A DNA stretch of 64,000 bases from an uncultured Hyphomonadaceae bacterium (GCA_913058335.1 CAJXPX010000002.1:1-64000); one strand, 5' to 3'. Counted from the first letter of the stretch, positions 26,529 to 35,233 are shown. The notes: a model not told the origin generated them from the sequence alone. Numbers and translations: made by a program.

Positions 26529-27035
26529 GTGATACGGTATAGTCTCATAATGATAATTGCCTTGGTCGCCACTTGGCTGACCTTGTCCGGCTATTTCACG
26601 CCTATGTTGCTGACCCTTGGGGCGATCTCGATCGCCCTTGTCATAGGGGCTTGCCTGCGGATGAACATTCTCGATAGAGAAACAGCGCCTTATCTGTCTA
26701 TGCCAAAAACACTCATCTATTTCGTTTGGCTGTTCAAAGAAATTATCAAAGCCAACGTGCAGGTTGTCCGCGCCGTTCTAAAGCCGGACATGCTTGTCTC
26801 CCCGACACTGACCAAAATTCCTTACTCCCAAGAAATAGATCTAAGCAAAGTCATGTTTGCCAATTCCATCACTTTAACCCCAGGAACGGTGAGCGTGTTG
26901 ATGGAAGAGGATCACATTTTGGTTCATGCCTTGCTCAGCGAAATGAGCGATCCGGAAGACTTTCGCGAAATGGGCGCGCGTGCGTCCAATGCTGTGGGCG
27001 AAAAGGTCACGCAAACAGCTGAGGATAAATCATGA
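26529..27035 (+). CDS. mnhE: Na+/H+ antiporter subunit E (Mrp/Mnh)
   Basis: A 168-residue inner-membrane protein with N-terminal helices and the family signature MFANSITLTPGTVSVLMEEDHILVHALL. It is a non-channel subunit of the multi-subunit Mrp cation/proton antiporter. It starts with GTG, with GAGGAG about 11 bases upstream. It is the first gene of a tightly packed operon whose members overlap by a few bases through to 34730. The order E-F-G first and the ND5-type genes last is the reverse of the classical A-to-G order. Confidence 0.92.
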   Translation: MIRYSLIMIIALVATWLTLSGYFTPMLLTLGAISIALVIGACLRMNILDRETAPYLSMPKTLIYFVWLFKEIIKANVQVVRAVLKPDMLVSPTLTKIPYSQEIDLSKVMFANSITLTPGTVSVLMEEDHILVHALLSEMSDPEDFREMGARASNAVGEKVTQTAEDKS

Positions 27036-27346
27036 GTGTCGCCCTGGGATATATTTTTCTAAGCGTGGCCTTTCTTATCATCGTATCCATGGTCATGATG
27101 CTCGCGCGGCTTATTGGCGGCCCAACGCTTTATGATCGTCTTTTGGCGGTAAACTCATTTGGCACAAAGACGGTTCTCTTTCTTTGCGTGTTTTGTTTCA
27201 TTATTGACCGGCCGGACGGCGTGGATATTGCCTTGCTTTATGCGTTGATGAATTTCATCGCGACAATCGCCGTTTTGAAATTTTTTAATTATAAAGCCTT
27301 GAATGTTGGCCTGCTTGCCAGACCGGATGTGGAGGCAGAAGAATGA
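27032..27346 (+). CDS. mnhF: Na+/H+ antiporter subunit F (Mrp/Mnh)
   Basis: A 104-residue protein with three membrane helices and the MrpF-typical segment ARLIGGPTLYDRLLAVNSFGTKT, followed by DIALLYALMNFIATIAVLKFF. It overlaps mnhE by 4 bases (ATGA), indicating translational coupling. It is a small structural subunit of the antiporter. Confidence 0.93.
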   Translation: MSVALGYIFLSVAFLIIVSMVMMLARLIGGPTLYDRLLAVNSFGTKTVLFLCVFCFIIDRPDGVDIALLYALMNFIATIAVLKFFNYKALNVGLLARPDVEAEE

Positions 27347-27762
27347 ATATTCTTCTTATGATTTTGGCCGCCGCCCCTGCCGCTGCAGAACTGGCAGGGC
27401 CATCAGGCCCGCCCATAGAGTGGGTCTTCCTCTTGCGCTTCCTGTTGACGACCGCGTCGCTATTTGCCGGCCTCTTTTTCGTACTGGCCGGCACTCTGGG
27501 CGTGTTGCGTTTGCCTGATTTTTATACCCGGCTTCACGCGGCGGGTATGACAGATACATTGGGCGCTGAACTCATTCTTTTGGGGTTAATAATTCAATCC
27601 GGTTTTTCACAGCTGACTTTGAAGCTCATGCTGGTCGGATTTTTCCTTCTGGTGACGAGCCCAACGGCGACACATGCTGTGGCGCATTCTGCGTATAAGG
27701 CGGGTGTGAAACCTGTTTTAGGCCGTTTCCGCGCTCCGTCTCTGGATGAAGAGGAGAGCTAA
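27343..27762 (+). CDS. mnhG: Na+/H+ antiporter subunit G (Mrp/Mnh)
   Basis: A 139-residue membrane protein. GTLGVLRLPDFYTRLHAAGMTDTLGAELILLGL is the diagnostic MrpG motif, followed by LMLVGFFLLVTSPTATHAVAHSAYKAG. It overlaps mnhF by 4 bases. The N-terminal 25 residues are an extra Ala/Pro-rich leader relative to short MrpG proteins. Confidence 0.93.
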   Translation: MNILLMILAAAPAAAELAGPSGPPIEWVFLLRFLLTTASLFAGLFFVLAGTLGVLRLPDFYTRLHAAGMTDTLGAELILLGLIIQSGFSQLTLKLMLVGFFLLVTSPTATHAVAHSAYKAGVKPVLGRFRAPSLDEEES

Positions 27763-28532
27763 TGTTTGCCAGCGTCTCTTTCACGCCGCCGACTATTCTG
27801 CTGGATATTAGTCTTTTGGCGATCCTCGTTATTGTCGCGGTGTCTATTGTGCGAATGCGAAGCCTGTTCGGCATTGTGATGTTGCAAGGGGTCTATTCCC
27901 TCGTTAGCGCCGCTTGGTTTGTTAGTCTGGACGCCGTGGATGTTGCCTTTACCGAAGCCGCTGTCGGCGCGGGCGTGTCCACTGTCCTCATGTTGGCGGC
28001 AATGCTTCTGGCAGATCGAAAATCCGCCCCTGTGCCTTTGTCACGGCAATGGGGCCCGCTTTTGATCGTCATTTTTGTGGGAATGGCCATGTTTTATGCC
28101 ATTGGCGATATGCCGGCTTACGGCGATGCAAATTCAGCCGCCAATAGCTATGTCGGCCTGGATTATATGGCCAAAACAGCCGAAGAAATTCATATACCGA
28201 ATGTGGTGACGGCTGTATTGGCGAGTTATCGGGGATATGACACATTTGGCGAAACAGTTGTGATTTTCTCTGCCGGTCTTGGGGTCTTGTTACTCTTGGG
28301 ATTGAACGGAAATGCCGGGCGTTGGCACGCGGAATGTAAAGGTCAGCGGATTTCAAGGTCGTCTGCGCCGTCTGCCAGCACAGAAAAGAGCGCCTCTGAG
28401 AGGGCTGAGCCTGAAACGCCACCGACAAAAGCTGCTGCAAAAAAGGCTCCGGCGAAGAAAGCTGCGCCTAAGAAAGCTGCGCCTAAGAAAGCCGTAGCTA
28501 AGAAAACGAATAAGGGAGGGGCAAATGGCTGA
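27762..28532 (+). CDS. MbhD/MbhE-like antiporter subunit with Lys/Ala-rich tail
   Basis: A 256-residue protein. The first part (about 10-85) is a DUF4040/MbhD-type unit (LLAILVIVAVSIVRMRSLFGIVMLQGVYSLVSA, VDVAFTEAAVGAGVSTVLMLAA). The next (about 95-185) resembles MbhE, including SYRGYDTFGETVVIFSAGLGVLLLLG. In classical Mrp systems these units form the C-terminal end of MrpA; here they are a separate protein, as in Mbh-like systems. The last 65 residues are soluble and end in a Lys/Ala/Pro repeat resembling histone H1 or AlgP tails, encoded by 15-bp DNA repeats. Such a tail on an antiporter subunit is odd. It overlaps mnhG by one base and mnhB by 8. Confidence 0.85.
   Translation: MFASVSFTPPTILLDISLLAILVIVAVSIVRMRSLFGIVMLQGVYSLVSAAWFVSLDAVDVAFTEAAVGAGVSTVLMLAAMLLADRKSAPVPLSRQWGPLLIVIFVGMAMFYAIGDMPAYGDANSAANSYVGLDYMAKTAEEIHIPNVVTAVLASYRGYDTFGETVVIFSAGLGVLLLLGLNGNAGRWHAECKGQRISRSSAPSASTEKSASERAEPETPPTKAAAKKAPAKKAAPKKAAPKKAVAKKTNKGGANG
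28455..28499 (+). repeat. 15-bp tandem repeat encoding KKAAP
   Basis: AAGAAAGCTGCGCCT occurs exactly twice (28455-28469 and 28470-28484), with a diverged third copy (28485-28499) and a degenerate copy upstream. It encodes the KKAAPKKAAPKKAVA part of the tail and could change length by slippage. Confidence 0.75.
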
Positions 28533-29016
28533 ACGTAAAACCCGTCCTTCCAAGCCGAGCAAGGAAGAAATGGCCCCGAGGGATCCGCATGTTCTCCTTC
28601 GGGTCATGGCAAAATTCCTTATTCCCCTTATTGCGCTCTTTGCGCTTTACGTCCATTTCCACGGCGATTACGGGCCCGGAGGTGGATTTCAGGCAGGGGT
28701 GATTTTTGCGGCCTCTATCATTCTATACGCCCTGATTTTTGGCCTGGATGCAGCCAAGCAGGCCTTTCCGCCGAGCTGGATTCGCATTGGCATGACCCTT
28801 GGCGTTTTGCTTTATGGTGGAACGGGGGTGGTGACGTGGCTGCTCGGCGGAGAGTTTCTGAATTACGGCGTTCTCGCGCATGAGCCAAGCCATGGACAAC
28901 ATTACGGAATTTTGGCGGTTGAACTAGGCGTATTGGTAACGGTGACAACGGTTATGATTGCCATTTTTTACGCCTTTGGATCACGGCAACCTGAAACGTC
29001 CGAGGAAGATTGGTAA
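28525..29016 (+). CDS. mnhB: Na+/H+ antiporter subunit B (MnhB domain)
   Basis: A 163-residue protein with four membrane helices and the MnhB signature HGDYGPGGGFQAGVIFAASIILYAL, followed by the LNYGVLAHEPSHGQHYGILAVELGVLVTV segment. It overlaps the previous gene by 8 bases. The N-terminal 25 residues are basic and cytoplasmic. Confidence 0.93.
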   Translation: MAERKTRPSKPSKEEMAPRDPHVLLRVMAKFLIPLIALFALYVHFHGDYGPGGGFQAGVIFAASIILYALIFGLDAAKQAFPPSWIRIGMTLGVLLYGGTGVVTWLLGGEFLNYGVLAHEPSHGQHYGILAVELGVLVTVTTVMIAIFYAFGSRQPETSEEDW

Positions 29017-29561
29017 TGCTCGCCGATATTTTCGAACAATATAATTATGCCATTGTCATCATCTTGATGATGACCGGTCTTTATGTGGTGTTTTCTTCGC
29101 GTAATCTCATTAAGAAACTGGTCGGTCTGTCGATCTTCCAGACTTCCGTTTTTCTTTTATATATCACTATAAGCAAAGTGGCCGGAGGACAGCCGCCCAT
29201 CTTGGTGGATGATCATGGTGAGAGTTCCGGCGAAGAAGGACACGGCGCCGCCGACGCTATTCAAAGTGCCGCCGAGGCCTTGGAGCCAGGGGCTGACGCC
29301 TCAGAGCAAGCGATAGAGGTCGTGGCCCAAGCCGCAGAGGCCGGACAAGTTGTTTACTCAAATCCATTGCCTCATGTTCTGATTCTGACGGCGATTGTGG
29401 TGGGCGTGGCAACCTTGGCGATTGGACTGTCGCTGGTTGTACGTATCCGGGAAGTTTATAAAACGATTGAAGAAGACGAGATAGACGCTTTGGATTATGC
29501 TTATAATCTCGAAGGCACAGGCCCTTCGCCTCTCGCCCCTGAAACGGGAGCGAAATCATAA
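29016..29561 (+). CDS. mnhC: Na+/H+ antiporter subunit C (NuoK-like)
   Basis: About 181 residues from the ATG at 29016, which overlaps the preceding TAA by one base and has GAGGAAG upstream; a TTG six bases earlier is less likely. Three helices are homologous to complex I NuoK (NYAIVIILMMTGLYVVFSSRNLIKKLVGLSIFQTSVFLLYI, then VLILTAIVVGVATLAIGLSLVVRI). A long acidic, Ala-rich loop of about 55 residues (about 65-115) between helices 2 and 3 is an expansion compared with typical MrpC proteins. Confidence 0.92.
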   Translation: MLADIFEQYNYAIVIILMMTGLYVVFSSRNLIKKLVGLSIFQTSVFLLYITISKVAGGQPPILVDDHGESSGEEGHGAADAIQSAAEALEPGADASEQAIEVVAQAAEAGQVVYSNPLPHVLILTAIVVGVATLAIGLSLVVRIREVYKTIEEDEIDALDYAYNLEGTGPSPLAPETGAKS

Positions 29562-31114
29562 TGGACCTTAGTCTTTATATGCCTGAATGGCTTGTGACCC
29601 ATGGTCCGGCTTTTCTGATTGTGCTGCCCCTTTTAATGGCCGCCATTACAGCCGTTTTTCCGGGCCGCAAGCTCGCTTGGTGGACGACGACTTTCGTAAC
29701 TCTCATTTTGGTTCTCAGCGCCGTTGCCTTGGCGCAATTTGAGCTGGCAAACGGTATGGATGTCTATCAGATGGGCGGGTGGGCTCCTCCGCACGGAATT
29801 TCTCTAAAAATTGACGCGCTTTCTGCCCCGGTCCTCGTGCTTATATCGGCAATGGCGTTAGTCACGATGATATACGCTATGCCTGCGACATTGGCAGAGA
29901 TTGAACCCAAAAAACGCGCGCCTTATTATGCGGCTTTCCTGCTTTGCATAGCCGGTTTGCTGGGAATGGTTGTCACGGAAGATGCGTTTAATGTTTTTGT
30001 CTTTCTAGAGGTCAGCTCTATCTCCACATATGTTCTGGTCGCGCTGGGCTCCAGTCGCGACCGCCGGGCTTTGGTGTCAGCTTATAACTATCTCATTCTC
30101 GGCTCTATTGGCGCGACCTTCTTTGTTATCGGTATCGGTTTTCTTTATATGGAAACCGGGACGCTTAACATGGCCGACATGGCGCGTATTCTAACCGAGT
30201 TGAATGGTGGTTCGCGCGTTTCCATGGTTGCATTCGGGTTTATTATTGTCGGACTTGGGTTAAAGCTTGCCATGTTCCCGCTGCATACTTGGCTGCCGGG
30301 GGCTTATGCTTACGCGCCGACGCAGGTTACGGCTTTCCTTGCTTCAACCGCGACAAAAGCCGCGCTTTATCTTTTACTGCGCTTTACGTTCTTTATTTTT
30401 AGTCCGGACTTTGCCTATGTTGACGCCGTTCTTGTGTTCCTCATATTTGGTCTTGGCATTGTCGGAATGATCTTTGCGTCTCTTCAGGCCATTTTCCAAA
30501 CGGATGCCCGCCGGATGCTCGCTTATTCTTCCGTCGGTCAGGTCGGTTATATGCTGCTGGGAATCGGCATCGCGACAACCGCCAGCCTCAGCGCCGCCTA
30601 TCTTCACCTTATCAACCACGCCGTGATCAAAGGCGGCTTGTTTTTGGCGCTTGGCGCCATGTGGTATCGCTTCGGGATTACCCGCGTTGATGATTTTCGG
30701 GGTCTTTCGAAAACCATGCCTTGGACAATGGGCGCTTTCACCCTTTGCGGGTTTTCACTGATAGGCGTGCCTTTTACCGCTGGTTTCGTTTCTAAAGTTG
30801 CCTTGGCCCAGTCGGCTGCGGCCGGAGGCTATTGGTGGGCTGTAGGCTTTATCATGGTCAGTTCGATTCTCGCCGTCATTTATGTCGGGCGGGTTTTAAT
30901 GGTGGCCTATTTCCGCTCTCCGCCCGAAATTGACGGCAAGCCTTGCGTTAAAAATGAAGCGCCGCTGAGGATGCTTGTGCCAATGTGGGCGATGGCGCTG
31001 CTGTCCATTGCGGTCGGAATGAATATTTTCGGGGCCTCTGACATTCTTGTCGGGGCGTCGGAACGGGCGGCATCTTTATTGACGGGAACGACGTTCCCAG
31101 GAACGGGAGGATAA
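29561..31114 (+). CDS. mnhD: Na+/H+ antiporter subunit D, ND4/5-type (first)
   Basis: A 517-residue polytopic protein of the proton-translocating ND2/4/5 family, with about 14 helices. The conserved core includes FVFLEVSSISTYVLVALG (with the essential helix-5-type Glu), KLAMFPLHTWLPGAYAYAPTQVTAFLASTATKAALY and MLAYSSVGQVGYMLLGIG. It is closest in form to MrpD. It is coupled to mnhC by a one-base stop/start overlap. It probably provides one of the ion pathways of the complex. Confidence 0.93.
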   Translation: MDLSLYMPEWLVTHGPAFLIVLPLLMAAITAVFPGRKLAWWTTTFVTLILVLSAVALAQFELANGMDVYQMGGWAPPHGISLKIDALSAPVLVLISAMALVTMIYAMPATLAEIEPKKRAPYYAAFLLCIAGLLGMVVTEDAFNVFVFLEVSSISTYVLVALGSSRDRRALVSAYNYLILGSIGATFFVIGIGFLYMETGTLNMADMARILTELNGGSRVSMVAFGFIIVGLGLKLAMFPLHTWLPGAYAYAPTQVTAFLASTATKAALYLLLRFTFFIFSPDFAYVDAVLVFLIFGLGIVGMIFASLQAIFQTDARRMLAYSSVGQVGYMLLGIGIATTASLSAAYLHLINHAVIKGGLFLALGAMWYRFGITRVDDFRGLSKTMPWTMGAFTLCGFSLIGVPFTAGFVSKVALAQSAAAGGYWWAVGFIMVSSILAVIYVGRVLMVAYFRSPPEIDGKPCVKNEAPLRMLVPMWAMALLSIAVGMNIFGASDILVGASERAASLLTGTTFPGTGG

Positions 31115-31117
31115 GAC

Positions 31118-32602
31118 ATGATATTATCTCCTGAATTTGCTTTGCTCCTTTTGCTGCTTATCCCGCTTTCCGCCGCTGTTCTCATCCCTTTTGCCGGAAA
31201 GTGGCCGAATATTCGCGAAGCCATAACCTTTGTCGCCGGCGCTGCTTTGTTGGGAGTCGTTATTTTTCTCTGCCGCGAGGTCGCCTCAGGCGGACGGCCA
31301 GAACTTTATCTCGGCCGCTTCGCCGGAAACTTCGAAGTCAAATTTGTACTCGAACCTTTGGGCGCAACATTTGCGGCAATCGCCAGCTCGCTCTGGATCG
31401 TCAATTCGGTTTTCACCCTGGGATATATGCGCGGGAATAATGAAAAACATCAAACACGTTTCTATACTTTTGTCGCCATTGCCATTGCCTCTGCGATGGG
31501 GATTGCCGCGTCCGGCAATTTGATCACGCTGTTCATTTTTTACGAAGCGCTGACGATTTCGACTTTTCCACTGGTTTCGCATAAGGGTGACGCCAAGGCG
31601 CGAAAAGGCCTGACGATTTATGCGCTTATCCTGATGGGGACGTCACTGGCGCTCTTGCTGCCTGCGATTATCGGTACGCAAGTCATTGCCGGCACAACTG
31701 ATTTCCAGTTAGGGGGCGTTTTCCCGCCCGGAACGTCTTTACTGGCAACATCTATCCTGCTCTTTCTTTTTGCGTTCGGGATTGCCAAAGCGGCGCTTAT
31801 GCCGACACATCCTTGGTTGCCCAATGCGATGGTCGCGCCGACGCCGGTTTCCGCATTGCTCCATGCCGTGGCCGTTGTGAAGGCTGGGGTGTTTACGATG
31901 CTTAAAGTCGTGGTGTTCACTTTCGGGCCGTCATTGGCCGCCGAAACCCCGGCCTCCACCACTTTGTCTTGGGTGGCGGCGATATCGATTGTGCTCGCCT
32001 CTGTGATCGCTTTGCGTCAGGACAATCTGAAAGCCCGTTTGGCTTATTCCACGGTGTCGCAACTTTCCTATATTACGCTCGGCGCTATGCTCGCCACGCC
32101 TCTCGCCATACTTGGCGGCGGATTGCAAATCGTTATGCATGCCTGGGGTAAAATTACGCTCTTTATGTGCGCGGGCGCGATTTATACAATTTCCCACAGA
32201 ACCAAGATTTCACAACTGGATGGATTGGGACGGACTATGCCGTGGGTGTTTGGCGCGTTTCTGGTCGGAGCGCTTTCCATTATCGGAATCCCGCCCATGG
32301 GCGGCTCGTGGCCGAAATTCTTTTTAATGGCGGGCGCGCTGGACAGCGGGAAAGGCATTTTGATTGCTGCGCTGATTGCGTCTTCCATTCTTAATATTAT
32401 CTATCTTGTGCCGATTGCCATTCGCGGATTTATGAAGCCGCCGGCTGATATCGCCGCCGATGCGATTATCGCGCAGGAGCAGAAGAAGCACCTATGGGTA
32501 ATTATCCCGCCTGTCTTTACGGCGGCGGGCAGCCTTGTCCTGTTCTTCTTTGCCGGAGATATGGCCGAGTTCCTCACGCCAATTTTGGGAGGAGCCTCAT
32601 GA
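31118..32602 (+). CDS. Antiporter subunit D-like, ND4/5-type (second)
   Basis: A 494-residue ND4/5-family transporter. Core motifs are LFIFYEALTISTFPLVSHKGD, KAALMPTHPWLPNAMVAPTPVSALLHAVAVVKAGVF and ARLAYSTVSQLSYITLGAML. It carries the HAVAVVKAGVF helix more typical of MrpA/NuoL than of MrpD, and so may take the role of the MrpA N-terminal domain. It starts 3 bases after the first subunit D. It is full length and intact, hence a true second transporter rather than a remnant. Confidence 0.92.
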   Translation: MILSPEFALLLLLLIPLSAAVLIPFAGKWPNIREAITFVAGAALLGVVIFLCREVASGGRPELYLGRFAGNFEVKFVLEPLGATFAAIASSLWIVNSVFTLGYMRGNNEKHQTRFYTFVAIAIASAMGIAASGNLITLFIFYEALTISTFPLVSHKGDAKARKGLTIYALILMGTSLALLLPAIIGTQVIAGTTDFQLGGVFPPGTSLLATSILLFLFAFGIAKAALMPTHPWLPNAMVAPTPVSALLHAVAVVKAGVFTMLKVVVFTFGPSLAAETPASTTLSWVAAISIVLASVIALRQDNLKARLAYSTVSQLSYITLGAMLATPLAILGGGLQIVMHAWGKITLFMCAGAIYTISHRTKISQLDGLGRTMPWVFGAFLVGALSIIGIPPMGGSWPKFFLMAGALDSGKGILIAALIASSILNIIYLVPIAIRGFMKPPADIAADAIIAQEQKKHLWVIIPPVFTAAGSLVLFFFAGDMAEFLTPILGGAS

Positions 32603-32988
32603 GTAAGGACTCTGCAAACCCCGAGGTTCAAGAACATGCGGCGGAAGATATTCATCCGGCGGCCAAACCTTTTCTGTTTTTAGTAGGCAGCACGTTCAAG
32701 CGTAACTTTCTCTGGATTCCGCTCGTGGGTATTCTCATCACCACTATTTTAGGCGTTATGCATCCTTTGAAACATCCAGCCCCTTGGGACGTCATCCCGG
32801 GCTCCTGGGCTGTGTTCGGCTTTCTGGCCTATTCCTTTATTGTGTTCATGGCGCGGCCTCTTTTTAAACTTCTGAGCCGCGATGAGAGCTATTACGGGGA
32901 GGGCGGACTGCCTGATCCTTATGTGAGCGCGGAAGGCCATAGTGAAACAAACCCTGAGACGTCGGACAAGTCGGGGGACAAATCATGA
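32599..32988 (+). CDS. Small two-helix membrane protein of the antiporter operon
   Basis: About 129 residues from the ATG at 32599, which overlaps the preceding stop (ATGA) and has GGAGGAG upstream; a longer upstream ATG frame lies inside the previous gene and is rejected. Two membrane helices (about 33-52 and 68-86) lie between a charged N-terminus and an acidic C-terminal tail of about 40 residues. I do not recognise a family. Its position between two ND5-type genes with overlaps on both sides implies an accessory subunit of the antiporter. Confidence 0.75.
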   Translation: MSKDSANPEVQEHAAEDIHPAAKPFLFLVGSTFKRNFLWIPLVGILITTILGVMHPLKHPAPWDVIPGSWAVFGFLAYSFIVFMARPLFKLLSRDESYYGEGGLPDPYVSAEGHSETNPETSDKSGDKS

Positions 32989-34730
32989 TTGACCTGATGA
33001 ATATCAATCCGGGTTTGTGGATAATTCTTGCCGGACTCATTTGCGCCCTGTTTCCCAAAACCGACGGCACGCATTACATTCGGAAAGTCTTTTTAATTGC
33101 CGCCCCAATCTTTGCCGGTTGGCTGATTTTTCAGATGCATTCGGTTGAGCCGGAATATATTCGCGGCGTTCTTAATTTCGGCGGCATAGAGCTGACTACT
33201 TTGCGGATTGACGGGCTCTCGCTCGTCTGGGGTTACCTCTTCTGTCTCGCGGGACTGATAAACGGCATTTACGGCCTACACGAAAAATGCCGTATTACGG
33301 ACAGCTCCGCCCTGATTTATACCGGCGCGGCCGTAGCGGGGGTCCTTGCGGGGGACATGATTACCCTGTTTATCTTCTGGGAATTGACGGCCATATCCTC
33401 TGTCTTTCTTGTCTGGAAAGGCGGTGAACACGCTTACGCTGCGGGCCTTCGCTATCTGGCTATCCATGTCTTTTCAGGCGTTTTGCTCTTGGCCGGCGCC
33501 GTCATGGTCGCTCAGAGCCGGGGCGGGGATTTCACCTTTAATTTCATTGGGCTGAACACGCCCGGCGGTTGGTTGATGATGATTGCCATGGGCATTAAAT
33601 GCGGTTTCCCGCTGCTCCATAACTGGATGCAGGATGCCTATCCCAAAGCGTCTATAACCGGCACAGTTATCTTGGCCTCCTTTACGACAAAATTTGCAAT
33701 TTACGCTCTGGCGCGCGGATTTGAAGGCGTAGATATCCTGATTTGGATCGGAGCGATTATGACCTGCTTCCCGGTCTTTTTCGCTGTGGTGGAAAACGAC
33801 CTTCGCCGCGTCTTGGCGTATTCGCTTAACAACCAGCTTGGCTTTATGGTCTGCGGCATTGGTATTGGCGGCGCGCTCGCCATGAACGGCGTCGTGGGAC
33901 AGGTTTTTGTTCACGTTATTTTTAAGGGCTTGCTCTTTATGTCTATCGGCGCGGTCATGTACCGAACCGGGACGGCCAAGGCGTCCGAGCTTGGCGGTCT
34001 GTTCCGCTCTATGCCGTTTACGGCTGTGCTCTGCCTTATCGGGGCGGGCTCTATTGCGGCTTTCCCGCTTCTCGCGGCCTTTGTGACAAAGGCTATGATC
34101 CTTGCCGCCGCCCTCGAAGAACATCTCTGGGTTCCATTTGCGATGATGCTCTTTGCCTCAGCAGGTGTGATGGAACATTCCGGCATTAAGGTACCGCATT
34201 TTACGTTCTTCGCGCATGATAGCGGGCGACGGGTGAAAGAAGCCCCTTGGAATATGCTGGTGGCTATGAGCCTCGCCGGACTGCTCTGCATTGTTTTGGC
34301 ATGGCCTTGGGGCGGGTATGAGCTTCTCTACTCCCTTATGCCATTTGAGATGGAAGCCTATAAACCCTATACTTGGGATCATGTGGTCTTTCAGTTGCAG
34401 CTCCTCTTTGCGGCGATCTTTGCTTTCACTTTGCTCAAACGGTTCGGCGTGTATCCAGCCGAGCGGCGGGCCGAGATTATCGACTCGGACTGGCTCTATC
34501 GGCGTCTCGGTTTAAATGTGGCGCTCTGGACCTCTGCCATGTGGGACAGATTGAACTTTCAGGTTAACCGTCTGACCAAGCGCTCTCTCGGACAGGTCGG
34601 ACAAAAGCTTTATCAAATGTTCAGTCCGGCGGGCACAATGAGCGAAGCGGCGCCTTCCGGCCTTCCGGCGGTGCTTGTGGCGGGAACATTACTCGTGACC
34701 TTGATTGTCATTTATGTCCTCGGCACCTAA
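32985..34730 (+). CDS. Antiporter ND5-type transporter (third)
   Basis: A 581-residue ND4/5-family protein. The core is LFIFWELTAISSVFLVWKGG (conserved Glu), GIKCGFPLLHNWMQDAYPKASITGTVILASFTTKFAIYAL and LRRVLAYSLNNQLGFMVCGIGIG. A C-terminal extension has an extra helix after a soluble stretch (about 490-581), recalling the NuoL/MrpA C-terminal arm. The lysine in FTTKFA may be a proton-path residue. It overlaps the small protein gene by 4 bases. It is the last structural gene of the antiporter operon, and its end overlaps the start of mucR by 17 bases. Confidence 0.9.
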   Translation: MIDLMNINPGLWIILAGLICALFPKTDGTHYIRKVFLIAAPIFAGWLIFQMHSVEPEYIRGVLNFGGIELTTLRIDGLSLVWGYLFCLAGLINGIYGLHEKCRITDSSALIYTGAAVAGVLAGDMITLFIFWELTAISSVFLVWKGGEHAYAAGLRYLAIHVFSGVLLLAGAVMVAQSRGGDFTFNFIGLNTPGGWLMMIAMGIKCGFPLLHNWMQDAYPKASITGTVILASFTTKFAIYALARGFEGVDILIWIGAIMTCFPVFFAVVENDLRRVLAYSLNNQLGFMVCGIGIGGALAMNGVVGQVFVHVIFKGLLFMSIGAVMYRTGTAKASELGGLFRSMPFTAVLCLIGAGSIAAFPLLAAFVTKAMILAAALEEHLWVPFAMMLFASAGVMEHSGIKVPHFTFFAHDSGRRVKEAPWNMLVAMSLAGLLCIVLAWPWGGYELLYSLMPFEMEAYKPYTWDHVVFQLQLLFAAIFAFTLLKRFGVYPAERRAEIIDSDWLYRRLGLNVALWTSAMWDRLNFQVNRLTKRSLGQVGQKLYQMFSPAGTMSEAAPSGLPAVLVAGTLLVTLIVIYVLGT

Positions 34731-35163
34731 AAAGTCTATCCCGAAAGAACCTGTCGGGGACAGCTTGTCTCCTAAGTTTCTTTTGGCGCAGACTTCTAAA
34801 ATCGCGGCGGCCTATCTGTCTCATAACGCCGTTGAGGCGAAGGCCATTCCGGACTTGCTCGGCTCTATTTATGACGGATTAGTAGAGGCCGCCTCAGAGG
34901 ATGAAAGCTCGCAATCCGATAAAGAGCTTATTCCTGCTGTCCCGATTGAAGAGTCTTTGAAAGACGATGTTATTATCTGTCTGGAAGACGGGCAGCCTTA
35001 TCAATCACTGAAACGGCACCTTCGGGTGAAATATGGGATGAGTCCGGAAGAGTATCGCGAAAAATGGGGTCTTGCCGCTGACTACCCTATGGTCGCACCG
35101 GCTTATGCCAAACGCCGCTCCGAGCTGGCAAAGCGTACCGGGTTAGGCAAGAGTCGTTCCTGA
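34714..35163 (+). CDS. mucR: MucR/Ros family transcriptional regulator
   Basis: About 149 residues from the ATG at 34714 (an in-frame TTG at 34705 is the alternative; neither has a clear Shine-Dalgarno). The C-terminal two thirds is the Ros/MucR zinc-finger DNA-binding domain: IICLEDGQPYQSLKRHLRVKYGMSPEEYREKWGL and then YPMVAPAYAKRRSELAKRTGLG. In Caulobacter, MucR proteins work with SciP and CtrA in cell-cycle control; in rhizobia they control surface polysaccharides and motility. It overlaps the last antiporter gene and may be co-expressed with it. Confidence 0.93.
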   Translation: MSSAPKKSIPKEPVGDSLSPKFLLAQTSKIAAAYLSHNAVEAKAIPDLLGSIYDGLVEAASEDESSQSDKELIPAVPIEESLKDDVIICLEDGQPYQSLKRHLRVKYGMSPEEYREKWGLAADYPMVAPAYAKRRSELAKRTGLGKSRS

Positions 35164-35217
35164 TTTAGAGCCTGATTTCGCTCTCAAAATTCAAAATCAA
35201 CATCCTTTCTGAAAGTC

Positions 35218-35233
35218 GAATCGGAACCGATTC
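35218..35233. promoter_or_regulatory. 16-bp dyad upstream of the PAS gene
   Basis: GAATCGG-AA-CCGATTC, a perfect 7-bp inverted repeat with a two-base centre, lies in the 191-base region between mucR and the PAS gene. No T-run follows, so an operator is more likely than a terminator. Confidence 0.45.

Noticed and set aside
32494-32598. Upstream extension of the small antiporter protein
   Set aside because: It lies inside the preceding ND5-type gene in another frame; the overlapping ATGA start is standard for this operon.
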